From: Acidobacteriota bacterium
Lineage (GTDB): Bacteria > Acidobacteriota > Thermoanaerobaculia > UBA5066
Assembly (NCBI GenBank): GCA_003152095.1
Contig: PLZI01000119.1
Span: forward strand, 6,094 to 39,561
Direction: 5' to 3'
Length of the DNA stretch: 33,468 nt
Position 1 is the first letter of the stretch. Each line of letters begins with the position of its first letter. Position numbers and translations under genes: made by a program. This document shows, in pieces, positions 16,945 through 24,830 of this stretch. The notes below the pieces were generated by a model that worked only from the letters and a program-made list of their open reading frames with translations, did not search any database and was not told the origin of the DNA.

Positions 16945-18372
16945 ATGAGCCAGGCTTACAGCCCCGAGCAGATCCGCCGCCTGGCCGAGCTCATCGCGCG
17001 CGAGCTCGCGCCGGATGCGGGCGCGGGGTCCCCGCCGCCTTCGGCCGGAGGCGGCGTTTTCTCGACCCTCGACGCCGCCGTTGCGGCGGCCGCCGTTGCG
17101 TTCAAGGCCCTCGATGCCCTCGGCCTCGAGAAGCGACACGAGGTCATCGAATCGATGCGCGACACCATGCGGCAGAACGCGCATTCCCTCGCGGCGCTGG
17201 CCGTCGAAGAGACGGGCCTGGGGCGGGTGGAGGACAAGGTTCAGAAAATCCTTCTCGTCGCCAGGAAAACGCCGGGCCCTGAAGAACTGACGCCTACGGC
17301 CACCACGGGGGATCACGGCCTCGCCCTGATCGAGCCCGCTCCGTTCGGCGTCATCGGGGCGATCACGCCGGTCACGAACCCCTCCTCCACGATCATCTGC
17401 AACTCGATCGGAATGGTGGCCGCGGGGAACACCGTGGTGTTCAACCCGCACCCCTCGGCCAGGCGGGTCTCTCTGGAGACGGTCCGCCTCCTCGCCGCGG
17501 CGATCGTGAAGGCGGGGGGACCGCCCAACACGGTCACCTGCACGGCCGAGCCGACCATCCAGTCCGCGGGAGAGCTGATGAAGCACCCCCGGGTCCGGCT
17601 GCTCGTCGTCACGGGCGGCGGCGCCGTCGTGGCCGCCGCCATGAACTCCGGCAAGAGGGCCATCTGCGCCGGGCCCGGCAACCCACCGGCCATCGTGGAC
17701 GAAACCGCCGACATCGAGAAGGCCGGGCGCGACGTCGTGTTCGGGCACTCGTTCGACAACAACGTCATCTGCACGGACGAGAAGGAGGTCATCGCCGTCG
17801 CCTCGATCGCCGACGCGCTGAAGGGGGCGATGAAGAAGGCCGGGGCCTACGAGCTTCCCGCCAGCGAGCTTCCCCGCCTGGAGAAGGTGATCTTCGAGAA
17901 GGGGGCGGGGCCGCGCGGCCACGCGGTGGTCAACAAGAAGTACATCGGCAAGAACGCTTCGGTCATCCTCGGCGAGCTGGGCATCACCGCGGGGCCTGAG
18001 GTGCGGACGGTCCTCGTGGAAGTGCCGAACGAGCACCCCCTCATCTGGACCGAGCAGATGATGCCGGTCCTCCCGCTGACGCGAGTGAGAAACGTGGACG
18101 AGGCGATCGACCTCGGCGTCGCGGCCGAGGGCGCGTGCTTCCACACCGCCACCATGCACTCGCACGACCTCGCGGCCCTCTCGGCGATGGCGCGCCGCTG
18201 CAACTGCTCGATCTTCGTGAAAAACGGACCTAACCTGGCTGGCCTTGGGTACGGCGGCGAAGGGCACACCTCGTTCACCATCGCCTCCCCGACGGGTGAG
18301 GGGATGACGAGCCCGCGGTCATTCTCCCGCTGGCGTCGCTGCACGCTCGTCGACCATTTCCGGATCGTGTGA
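16945..18372 (+). CDS. CoA-acylating aldehyde dehydrogenase, BMC cargo (EutE/PduP-like)
   Basis: This 475-residue enzyme would oxidise acetaldehyde from DeoC to acetyl-CoA with NAD+. The catalytic cysteine is C276 in FDNNVICTDEKE, the cofactor region reads VIGAITPVTNPSST, and CAGPGNPPAIVD is conserved in the EutE/PduP branch. Residues 1-22 (YSPEQIRRLAELIARELAPD) form an amphipathic helix followed by a Gly/Pro/Ala linker to about residue 37, the usual layout of an N-terminal encapsulation peptide. The ATG at 16945 is used; a TTG immediately before it would add one residue. The gene is embedded among shell genes and shares their strand and spacing. Confidence 0.94.
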   Translation: MSQAYSPEQIRRLAELIARELAPDAGAGSPPPSAGGGVFSTLDAAVAAAAVAFKALDALGLEKRHEVIESMRDTMRQNAHSLAALAVEETGLGRVEDKVQKILLVARKTPGPEELTPTATTGDHGLALIEPAPFGVIGAITPVTNPSSTIICNSIGMVAAGNTVVFNPHPSARRVSLETVRLLAAAIVKAGGPPNTVTCTAEPTIQSAGELMKHPRVRLLVVTGGGAVVAAAMNSGKRAICAGPGNPPAIVDETADIEKAGRDVVFGHSFDNNVICTDEKEVIAVASIADALKGAMKKAGAYELPASELPRLEKVIFEKGAGPRGHAVVNKKYIGKNASVILGELGITAGPEVRTVLVEVPNEHPLIWTEQMMPVLPLTRVRNVDEAIDLGVAAEGACFHTATMHSHDLAALSAMARRCNCSIFVKNGPNLAGLGYGGEGHTSFTIASPTGEGMTSPRSFSRWRRCTLVDHFRIV

Positions 18373-18382
18373 CGAGGACGTG

Positions 18383-18985
18383 ATGATGCAGAGCCCCGGC
18401 CCCGCCCTCGCGATGCTTCTCCTTGGCGAGGTCCCGCCGGGCCTGCGCGTTCTCGACGCTCTGGCCAAGGAGGCGGAGGTGGAGGTGCTCCAGACGGGCA
18501 CGATCCACTGCGGCCGCTACCTGATCCTGTTCGGCGGCGAGGTCGGGCCGGTGGAGCGTTCGTGGCGCCGGGCGCTCGACACCGCGGGCTCCCACGTCGT
18601 CGACGAGGTGCTCCTCCCGCACGCCGAGGCTCGCCTGGCACAGGCCGTCCGCACGGGCGTGATCCGCTGGCCCGCCCCTGGCGATACTCTCGGCATCCTG
18701 CAGGCCGCGACGCCTCCTGTGCTGGTCCGCGCCGTCGACGCAGCCCTCAAGGGGGCGCTCGTCGACCTGGTGGAACTACGCGTCGGGGACGGCCTCGGCG
18801 GGAAGGCCATCGCGAGCCTCTGGGGCGAGACGCACGACGTGGAGGCCGCGATCGATCTGGCGCGGGCCTCCTTCGAGAAGGCGGGCGCGCAGGACTTCTC
18901 GACCGCGGTCATCCCGCGGGCCGATCCGGCCGTCCGGGAAGCCCTCGGCTCGGGCAGCCGCTTTTTCAGGGAGTTCCGGGGATGA
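18383..18985 (+). CDS. BMC-T shell protein (single-disc type)
   Basis: This 200-residue tandem BMC-domain protein is only distantly related to the two other trimers. Domain 1 covers about residues 10-95 (LQTGTIHCGRYLILFGGEVGPVE) and domain 2 about 102-185 (AVDAALKGALVDLVELRVGDGLGGKA, then HDVEAAIDLARASFEKAG). The pattern matches the single-layer BMC-T1 of the Haliangium ochraceum shell as I recall it. Cys43 in IHCGRY is near where a pore ligand could sit. GTG 18380, ATG 18383 and ATG 18386 are all possible starts; GAGGA at 18374-18378 favours one of the ATGs. The stop overlaps the next ATG. Confidence 0.9.
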   Translation: MMQSPGPALAMLLLGEVPPGLRVLDALAKEAEVEVLQTGTIHCGRYLILFGGEVGPVERSWRRALDTAGSHVVDEVLLPHAEARLAQAVRTGVIRWPAPGDTLGILQAATPPVLVRAVDAALKGALVDLVELRVGDGLGGKAIASLWGETHDVEAAIDLARASFEKAGAQDFSTAVIPRADPAVREALGSGSRFFREFRG

Positions 18986-19269
18986 AGCTGGGGAGAGTCA
19001 TCGGCACGCTGGTGGCGACGGTGAAGCCCGACGCGATGAAGGGGCTCAAGCTCCTGATCGTTCGGCCCCTCACCGCGGAACTGCAAGATGACGGCGAGCC
19101 GTTCGTCGCCACCGACGCGTCGGCGCAGGCCTCCTCCGGCGACCTCGTCACGTGGGAGGCGTCCCGCGAGGCCGCCCTCCTCCACGACCCCTGGTTCATA
19201 CCGGTGGACCACGCGGTCGTGGGAATCGTCGACCAACACGCCTTGGAGAGTCCGGAGTCGGCCCGATGA
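18982..19269 (+). CDS. BMC-P shell pentamer (EutN/CcmL family), copy 2
   Basis: This 95-residue pentamer protein opens MKLGRVIGTLVATVKPD with strand GLKLLIVRPL and ends DHAVVGIVDQHALE. The central signature is diverged: SSGDLVTWEASREAALL replaces the GxGxxVLYxxGSSAR form, so the vertex surface and pore should differ from copy 1. Its ATG overlaps the preceding BMC-T stop by ATGA, and its own stop overlaps copy 3 in the same way. Copies 2 and 3 are therefore translationally coupled. Confidence 0.92.
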   Translation: MKLGRVIGTLVATVKPDAMKGLKLLIVRPLTAELQDDGEPFVATDASAQASSGDLVTWEASREAALLHDPWFIPVDHAVVGIVDQHALESPESAR

Positions 19270-19553
19270 TCCTCGGACGCGTCCTCGGAACGGTCGTCAG
19301 TACCGTCCAGCACCCCTTCTACGCCGGGAAAAAGCAGCTCCTCGTGGGAGCGGTCCTACCGGATGGGACGCTCGATGGAACCCGATACATCCTCGCGCTC
19401 GACATGGTCGGAGCCGGCGTGGGCGAGACCGTCCTCGTGGAGGACGAGGGAAACTCCGCGCGCCAGATCCTCGCGGACCCGAAAGCGCCGGTGAGATCGC
19501 TCATCGTGGCGATCGTGGACAGCGTGGATGTGCCCGCTCCCGGCGGGGACTAA
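19266..19553 (+). CDS. BMC-P shell pentamer (EutN/CcmL family), copy 3
   Basis: This 95-residue pentamer protein opens MILGRVLGTVVSTVQHPF. It has LDMVGAGVGETVLVEDEGNSARQIL (the GxGxxVL and NSAR features) and SLIVAIVDSVDVP near the C-terminus. It is the last gene of the BMC operon. The next gene is convergent, 54 bases downstream, with no clear terminator between. Three pentamer paralogues match the number reported for the Haliangium ochraceum shell. Confidence 0.93.
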   Translation: MILGRVLGTVVSTVQHPFYAGKKQLLVGAVLPDGTLDGTRYILALDMVGAGVGETVLVEDEGNSARQILADPKAPVRSLIVAIVDSVDVPAPGGD

Positions 19554-19607
19554 AGCACCCAACCCCGAGACGACGCCGCTCACGGAGACGCGTGCCGGAG
19601 GCGATGC

Positions 19608-19964
19608 TCATGCGAGAAGCGAGAGCCGTTGCGCGGCCACGGCCAGACGCCGGTCCAGGGTCCAGATGCCGACACCGCTGAGCGCTGCCGAGACGAGAAG
19701 GTGAACATCGACCCATCCGATGCCGCTGCCGGCGAGGCCTTGTCGCTCGACGAACTCCAGGACCTCGCCGTGCTGGGCGGCTTCGGCCCGCGGCAGCTCG
19801 TCGAGAAGTCCGAGGATCTCGGGCCGTCGCCGCATTTGTCCGAGAGCCAGCTCGCCGACGACGAACGGGTGAATCAGAACGAGCCCCTCCTCGAGAAGCC
19901 GACCGAGACGGGCATTTCCGCGCCTCAGGTGGTCGACCCAGACGGACGTGTCGACGAGCGTCAA
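19608..19964 (-). CDS. PIN-domain toxin, VapC family
   Basis: This 118-residue PIN-domain ribonuclease has the acidic residues D5 (LVDTSVWVDHL), E38 (VVGELALG), D86 (GWVDVHLL) and D104 (WTLDRRL), as expected for VapC. It starts at a TTG that overlaps the antitoxin stop (TTGA), so it is translationally coupled to the antitoxin. It converges on the end of the BMC operon. The type differs from the VapC at 4651, so this is not a recent local duplication. Confidence 0.9.
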   Translation of the reverse strand: MTLVDTSVWVDHLRRGNARLGRLLEEGLVLIHPFVVGELALGQMRRRPEILGLLDELPRAEAAQHGEVLEFVERQGLAGSGIGWVDVHLLVSAALSGVGIWTLDRRLAVAAQRLSLLA

Positions 19965-20170
19965 CCCGTTCTCCGACCGGACGGCAGGCGCCGGCGCCGC
20001 GCGAGGCGCAGGCTCTTTTCGGAGCCGCCGAGCGCCGCGAGCCGCCGCGCGCTTTCGCGGGCGACGAGAGCCTCCAGACCCGCGTGGACCATCGCTGTCT
20101 TCTCCTTCAGGCCCGTCAGCCTCCGTGCCTTTTCGAGCAGCTCATCGTTCAGGATCAGTGTCGTCCTCAT
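19961..20170 (-). CDS. VapB-type ribbon-helix-helix antitoxin
   Basis: The 69-residue product begins MRTTLILNDELLEKARRLTGLKEKTAMVHAGLEAL in short succession: a strand then two helices of the ribbon-helix-helix fold common in VapB antitoxins. The Arg-rich C-terminus probably contacts the toxin. The ATG at 20170 is preferred over an in-frame TTG three codons upstream. An AT-rich promoter region with an inverted repeat lies directly upstream, the expected place for autoregulation by the toxin-antitoxin complex. Confidence 0.85.
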   Translation of the reverse strand: MRTTLILNDELLEKARRLTGLKEKTAMVHAGLEALVARESARRLAALGGSEKSLRLARRRRLPSGRRTG

Positions 20171-20184
20171 ATGTATCAATATGG

Positions 20185-20202
20185 CTTATTTATATGCATA
20201 AG
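20185..20202. promoter_or_regulatory. AT-rich inverted repeat, candidate operator of the VapBC pair
   Basis: CTTAT at 20185-20189 and ATAAG at 20198-20202 form an inverted repeat around an 8-base AT-rich centre. It lies 15 to 32 bases before the antitoxin ATG and overlaps a possible TATAAA -10 on the minus strand. The site is much lower in GC than the surroundings. Confidence 0.4.
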
Positions 20203-20317
20203 TAAAGCTGAGGCGGGAGGATCTCGTAAGGACCGAGCTTCGTTCCCGCGGCGAGGGTCATGAAAGCTGCGCGCAGTACAGGAGCGGCTGGCGTCGCCCA
20301 AGTGACATCATCCGTTC

Positions 20318-20848
20318 ATGGACGCCGCGCGGCTCCTCACGGTTCTCCGGCCTCACTTCGAGGCGACCGGCGCGCGGTGGATGCTCGCGGGAGGCTTTGC
20401 CGCCGCCGCGTGGGGATCGGCGCGGACGACGCTCGACCTGGATCTCCTCGTGGACGAGGCGGCGCGGAGCGCTCTTCTGAAACGGATCGTCGCCGAGGGC
20501 TTCGAGGCATATAGCGACTCGGAAGGCTTCACGAATCTCGAGCATCCTGATCCGGCGCTCGGAAGGCTGGACCTCCTGTGGGTGGAAGGGCTGACACGCG
20601 ATCGCCTTTTCGCGGCAGCGGTGTCCCGTACGGGCCCGGACGGGATCCCCGTTCTCGTCCCCGCTCCAGAGCACCTCGTCGCGATGAAGGTCAAGGCGAT
20701 CAAGAACAAGCCGATCCGGGTCTTCCGGGACAGCGAAGACTTGCGGATTCTTCTCAATCGGCCCGAAATCGATCAAACTGAGGTTCGTGAAACCTTCGAA
20801 AGAAACGGACTCCTCGAGCTCTACCATCGCCTCAAGGCCCCGTCCTGA
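20318..20848 (+). CDS. Nucleotidyltransferase-fold protein (AbiEii/MNT-like)
   Basis: This 176-residue protein has the nucleotidyltransferase signature: GGFAAAAWGSART at about residues 25-37, then LDLDLLV with metal-binding D40 and D42, and a later acidic position in GRLDLLWVEG. The helical end includes LVAMKVKAIKNKPIRVFRDSEDL, which is common in the AbiEii-like and stand-alone minimal nucleotidyltransferase families. Such proteins often form toxin-antitoxin or other two-gene systems. A small reading frame overlaps its 3' end. The substrate is unknown. It sits 139 bases from the VapBC pair in a patch of accessory genes. Confidence 0.8.
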   Translation: MDAARLLTVLRPHFEATGARWMLAGGFAAAAWGSARTTLDLDLLVDEAARSALLKRIVAEGFEAYSDSEGFTNLEHPDPALGRLDLLWVEGLTRDRLFAAAVSRTGPDGIPVLVPAPEHLVAMKVKAIKNKPIRVFRDSEDLRILLNRPEIDQTEVRETFERNGLLELYHRLKAPS

Positions 20849-21026
20849 GCCGCTGCCCGACGACGCTTTCTCCTTTTCCCCCGAAGAGTCCGAGGCGCTC
20901 GAGCAGAGCCGCCCCGGTCCGATCTCACTGGAGGAATACGCGCGGTTCCTGAAGCAGTTCACGTGGACGAAGGAGCAGCACGCCTCGCGCCCGCCCGCGT
21001 CGGGGCCACGGTTCACGCTCGACTGA
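20787..21026 (+). CDS. Possible small partner protein of the nucleotidyltransferase
   Basis: A 79-residue frame starts at GTG 20787 and overlaps the preceding gene by 62 bases. A later start would shorten it. The segment from about residue 25 (DDAFSFSPEESEALEQ, then GPISLEEYARFLKQFTW) looks like a genuine acidic helical protein rather than random GC-rich translation, and most of it lies outside the upstream gene. No family is recognised. It could be the cognate small protein of the nucleotidyltransferase. No good ribosome-binding site is visible. Confidence 0.45.
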   Translation: MKPSKETDSSSSTIASRPRPEPLPDDAFSFSPEESEALEQSRPGPISLEEYARFLKQFTWTKEQHASRPPASGPRFTLD

Positions 21027-21089
21027 TCGCGACCGCCGCTGACCCGAAACAGGAGATGATGCGCAAAGCCGCGCGAAGAAGAGGTTCAC

Positions 21090-22226
21090 ATGCCGCTCGC
21101 CATCTCCCGTCGCACCTTCGCCGGAACCCTCGGCGCCGCCGCCGGAGCGGCTCTTTTGGACTCTCCACTCGTTCGACGCACCGCCGAAGCGGCGACCGCA
21201 CGCCGCGCGCGGCCGCTCGACGCCGTTCTCCTGAACTCGAATGAAAACCCATACGGCCCTTCCGCGAAGGCGCTCGAGGCCGCGGCGAAGGCACCCCCGA
21301 ATCGATATCCCGACGGGCTCGAGGAGGAAGTCCGCGCGGCGATCGCGAAGCACCACGGCGTCGCGCCGGAGCAGGTCGTCCTCGGCTGCGGCTCCTCCGA
21401 GGTCCTCCGCATGGCGGACATGGCCTTCAGCGGCCCCGGCAAGAGGGTCGTTGCCGCCGAGCCGACGTTCGAGGCGGTCCTCATGTTCGCGAAAGTGCTC
21501 CACGCGAATGGCGTGAAAGTGCCCCTGACGGCCGACTTCCGCCACGACCTGCCGCGGATGGCGGAGGCTTGCGACGGGTCGACCGGCCTCCTCTACGTCT
21601 GCAACCCGAACAATCCGACCGGCACGATCGTCTCGGGCGACGAGATGGCGGCCTTCGCCTCGCGGGTGCAGGCCGAAACAACCATTCTCGTCGACGAGGC
21701 CTATCACCACTTCGTGGAGGACCCGCGCTATCGGAGCTCGTGCGAGCTGATCGCGGCGCACCCGAACGTCGTCGTGGCTCGCACGTTCTCGAAGATCTAC
21801 GGGATGGCCGGCCTGCGTCTCGGCTACGCGATCGGGCCGGAAGCGAAGATCGCCGCCATGGCGCCCTACGCCTCGTGGAGCAACACGAATTCGGCGGTGC
21901 TCGCCGCGACTCTCGAATGTCTCGCCGATCCGGATCTCGTGCCGCGCCAGAAGAAGACCTTGAACGACACGCGCCGCTGGCTCGTCTCCGAGCTCGCGAA
22001 GCAGGGCCGGCGCACGATGCCGTCGGAGACGAACTTCGTCATGATCGACGTGGGCGGAGACGTGGCGCCCGTCATCCAGGCGTTCCGGGCGAGGAAGATC
22101 CTCGTCGGACGGAAATTCCCGTCGCTCCCGAACTGGCTGAGGGTCAGCATCGGAACACGGCCGCAGACGGAGGCGTTTGCCGCGGCGCTCGGCGAGATCG
22201 TTCCGGTGAGGGCGGCAGCGGCCTGA
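21090..22226 (+). CDS. Tat-exported HisC-like class I/II aminotransferase
   Basis: This 378-residue PLP-dependent fold-type I aminotransferase is closest to histidinol-phosphate aminotransferases. It shows LNSNENPYGPS (49-59), the NPNNPTG motif (172-178), D202 and Y205 in VDEAYHHF, and the Schiff-base lysine K235 in RTFSKIYGMAGLRLGY. The N-terminus is a twin-arginine signal (SRRTFAG then an Ala/Gly core), so the enzyme would be periplasmic, unlike ordinary HisC. There is no other his gene nearby. The substrate is probably not histidinol phosphate; exported homologues of this kind exist but their role is unclear. AAGAGG lies 6 bases before the ATG. Confidence 0.9.
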   Translation: MPLAISRRTFAGTLGAAAGAALLDSPLVRRTAEAATARRARPLDAVLLNSNENPYGPSAKALEAAAKAPPNRYPDGLEEEVRAAIAKHHGVAPEQVVLGCGSSEVLRMADMAFSGPGKRVVAAEPTFEAVLMFAKVLHANGVKVPLTADFRHDLPRMAEACDGSTGLLYVCNPNNPTGTIVSGDEMAAFASRVQAETTILVDEAYHHFVEDPRYRSSCELIAAHPNVVVARTFSKIYGMAGLRLGYAIGPEAKIAAMAPYASWSNTNSAVLAATLECLADPDLVPRQKKTLNDTRRWLVSELAKQGRRTMPSETNFVMIDVGGDVAPVIQAFRARKILVGRKFPSLPNWLRVSIGTRPQTEAFAAALGEIVPVRAAAA

Positions 22227-22242
22227 TCGTTCGGCGGACGAC

Positions 22243-24786
22243 CTATTTCAATCCCTCCACGAGGAAAAGATCCGACAGGATGCGGTGGTAGCTGTAGGCA
22301 TGCGAGGTCGCGTCGGGCGTGAGAAGTACCGAGACGATCTCAACGACGCCCGCCGGATCTGCGGGCATCAGCTCGGCGGCGGTCTCCTTGGCGCCGGAGT
22401 CGAGACGCAGGCGGAACACGCGTGCCGGCAGCTCGCCTCGCCGGTAGGCGTAAAGCGACTTGCCGTCCGGCGAGAAGCGGATCGGGCGATCCTCGGCGAC
22501 GAGGCCGGGAATGTACTCGGGGTCGCCGCCCTCGAGCGGGTATCCGTAGAACAGCCCGTCGGCTCCCTGTGCGACGACGACGCGACCGTCGGGCGACACG
22601 GGGAAGAATCCGATGGCGATCCCTTCCGGCGTGATGGGGCGCGGGGCCGCACCGCCCTCGTCCTGCACGAAAAGGCGTAGCCCTTCGCCGGGAGCGTTCG
22701 CCGCGACGAGGATCCGCTTTCCATCCGGAAGCCACCAGTCCCGGTGAATGCCGAGGTTGTGTCTCGGCAGGGTCCGCGGCTCGCCGGCTTTCGTCGGGAG
22801 CAGGTGAATCGTGCGCCCGCCCGATGCCATGCTCGTCGTCGCAACCCAGCGGCCGTCGGGCGAGAAGCTGCCCGCCCAGCCTTCACCCAGCCGCACGGCC
22901 GGAGAGCCGTCCGTCTTCCGGACGTAGACGGCGTGATACGCGCCGCCGCCTTCCCCCGTCTCGTCGAAGAGCAGGAGCTTGCCGTCCTGCGAAAGGTCCC
23001 GCGCGAGCGACCAGTCGAGGAGCGAGAGGTCGCGGTCCTTTTCCGAGCCCGGAGGCCGTCCGATGATCCCAACCTTCCCATTGTCGCTCGTCATCAGGAC
23101 GCGCCCGTCCATCGAGACGTCCTGAATCGTGAGCTCGCCCGGCGTTCGGACGAGTAGCCGCTCCTGCCGATTCAGCGACACGGCCCAGACCGAACGGGCG
23201 ACTCCCACGCGCGTGGCGGTGAACCAGATCTCGTCGCCGTTGCCCGACCACGCCAGGCCGTAGGCCGTGATCCACTCGCTCGAGAGAGATGCGCTCTTCC
23301 CGTCGCGGTCCACGATCACGACGGAACCCGAGTCGTCGCCCAGCACCGGATGATCCAGAAACGCGACCTTGTCCCCTTTCGGCGAGACCCGCAGGTGGCT
23401 GATCCATCCGGCCGTCTCGTACAGGACCTTTCCGATCGGATATTCCAGCCGCGTCTTTCCCGCGACCGAGCGCACGATGGCGAGACTCGAGCCGTCCGGT
23501 CCCCAGTCCGCCCAGTGGACGTTCTCCAGGAGCTCGCGTGGCGCCCCGCCCGAAAGCGGCACCTGGGCGAGCGTGCCGCTCCAGATGAAACGGCCGGCCC
23601 AGCGGCGCTCGAGCGAGATCGCCATCTGTCCGGTGCGCGAGATCGAGAGGATCTCGGCGTCCGGCAGCGTCAGCGCGCTCGACTCCGGACTCTCCGGACG
23701 CGTCGAGAAAAGGCGGCCGGGATCGCCTTCCCAGGCGGCGCCATAGATGACGGTGCGGCCGTCGGGAGCGAACCGCGCCTGGAGGATCGTGCCGCGCCGG
23801 AAGCTGAGGCGCTGGAACGTCGGGAGCTCCTCTGCCGACGCCACGCCCGTGTCGGTCGCGGCGATCTCGCCGGACACGGCCTCCGACAGGTGGTCGCGGA
23901 GCGTGGCGAGGTCCCGCGCCAGGTCGCGCGTGGAGGCATAGCGGCCGTCCGCGTCCTTCGCGAGGCAGCGCTCCACGATCCAGCGCAGCGGCGCCGGCAG
24001 GCGCGGGTTCAGTTTCGCGATCGGCTCGGGCTCTTCGCGGATGACGGCCACGAGCGTCTCGGCCGTGCTGTCGCGTTGAAAGGCGCGTCGCCCCGTCGCC
24101 ATCTCGTAGAGGATCGTGCCGAGAGAGAACTGGTCCGAGCGGAAGTCCGCCGGCTTGCCGCTCGCCTGCTCCGGAGACATGTATCCGACCGTGCCCATGA
24201 CCATGCCCGGGACCGTGCCGGACGCGGTGGCCGCGCCGGAGAGATCCTGCGCGGGTGTTTCCGCGAGCTTCGCGAGGCCGAAGTCGAGGATCTTCACCCA
24301 GCCGTCGCGGGAGACGATGACGTTCTCCGGTTTCAGATCGCGGTGAACGATGCCGGCGGCATGCGCTTTCGCGAGACCCTCGGCGATCTGCACGCCGATC
24401 TCGAGAAGCTTCTTCGCCGGCAGCGGCTCCGCCGGAAAGGCGAGGCGAAGCGTGTCGCCCTCGACCAGCTCCATGACGAGCACGTGCCGTCCGGCGATCT
24501 CCTCGAAGGAGTGAATGACCGCGATGTTGGGATGGTTCAGCGCGGCCAGGCTCCGCGCCTCCCTTTCGAAGCGGGCGACTCGTCCGTCGTCCTGGAAGAA
24601 CTCTTCCGTCAGCACCTTCAGCGCGACGTCGCGCCCGAGCTTCGTATCTTTCGCCCGGTACACCTCACCCATGCCGCCCGCGCCAAGGGCAGAAAGCACC
24701 TCATAGGGCCCTAACCGCGATCCCGCCGCAATGACCAGCGCGCGAAGTCTAGCGCCGCAGGCGGGTGTTGCGTGAACGGCAGGCAT
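22243..24786 (-). CDS. Ser/Thr protein kinase with C-terminal TolB/WD40-like beta-propeller
   Basis: This 847-residue protein has an N-terminal Hanks-type kinase: glycine loop GAGGMGEVY (35-43), K57 in ALKVL, HRDLKPEN with D150, DFGLAK with D168, and GTVGYMSPEQA. From about residue 330 to the end there are repeated propeller blades with the SPDG/GPDG/SMDG turn typical of TolB/WD40-like sensors (for example SFSPDGRWV, RFSPDGKSL). No obvious transmembrane helix separates the halves, so it may be cytoplasmic. This architecture is especially common in Acidobacteriota. The ATG at 24786 has a nearby GGAG. It lies divergent from the UbiA-fusion gene with only 44 bases between the starts. Confidence 0.93.
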   Translation of the reverse strand: MPAVHATPACGARLRALVIAAGSRLGPYEVLSALGAGGMGEVYRAKDTKLGRDVALKVLTEEFFQDDGRVARFEREARSLAALNHPNIAVIHSFEEIAGRHVLVMELVEGDTLRLAFPAEPLPAKKLLEIGVQIAEGLAKAHAAGIVHRDLKPENVIVSRDGWVKILDFGLAKLAETPAQDLSGAATASGTVPGMVMGTVGYMSPEQASGKPADFRSDQFSLGTILYEMATGRRAFQRDSTAETLVAVIREEPEPIAKLNPRLPAPLRWIVERCLAKDADGRYASTRDLARDLATLRDHLSEAVSGEIAATDTGVASAEELPTFQRLSFRRGTILQARFAPDGRTVIYGAAWEGDPGRLFSTRPESPESSALTLPDAEILSISRTGQMAISLERRWAGRFIWSGTLAQVPLSGGAPRELLENVHWADWGPDGSSLAIVRSVAGKTRLEYPIGKVLYETAGWISHLRVSPKGDKVAFLDHPVLGDDSGSVVIVDRDGKSASLSSEWITAYGLAWSGNGDEIWFTATRVGVARSVWAVSLNRQERLLVRTPGELTIQDVSMDGRVLMTSDNGKVGIIGRPPGSEKDRDLSLLDWSLARDLSQDGKLLLFDETGEGGGAYHAVYVRKTDGSPAVRLGEGWAGSFSPDGRWVATTSMASGGRTIHLLPTKAGEPRTLPRHNLGIHRDWWLPDGKRILVAANAPGEGLRLFVQDEGGAAPRPITPEGIAIGFFPVSPDGRVVVAQGADGLFYGYPLEGGDPEYIPGLVAEDRPIRFSPDGKSLYAYRRGELPARVFRLRLDSGAKETAAELMPADPAGVVEIVSVLLTPDATSHAYSYHRILSDLFLVEGLK

Positions 24787-24830
24787 AGAATCTCCGCTTG
24801 GCGGCGAGGTTTCGTTCGGGAGGAACCGGC

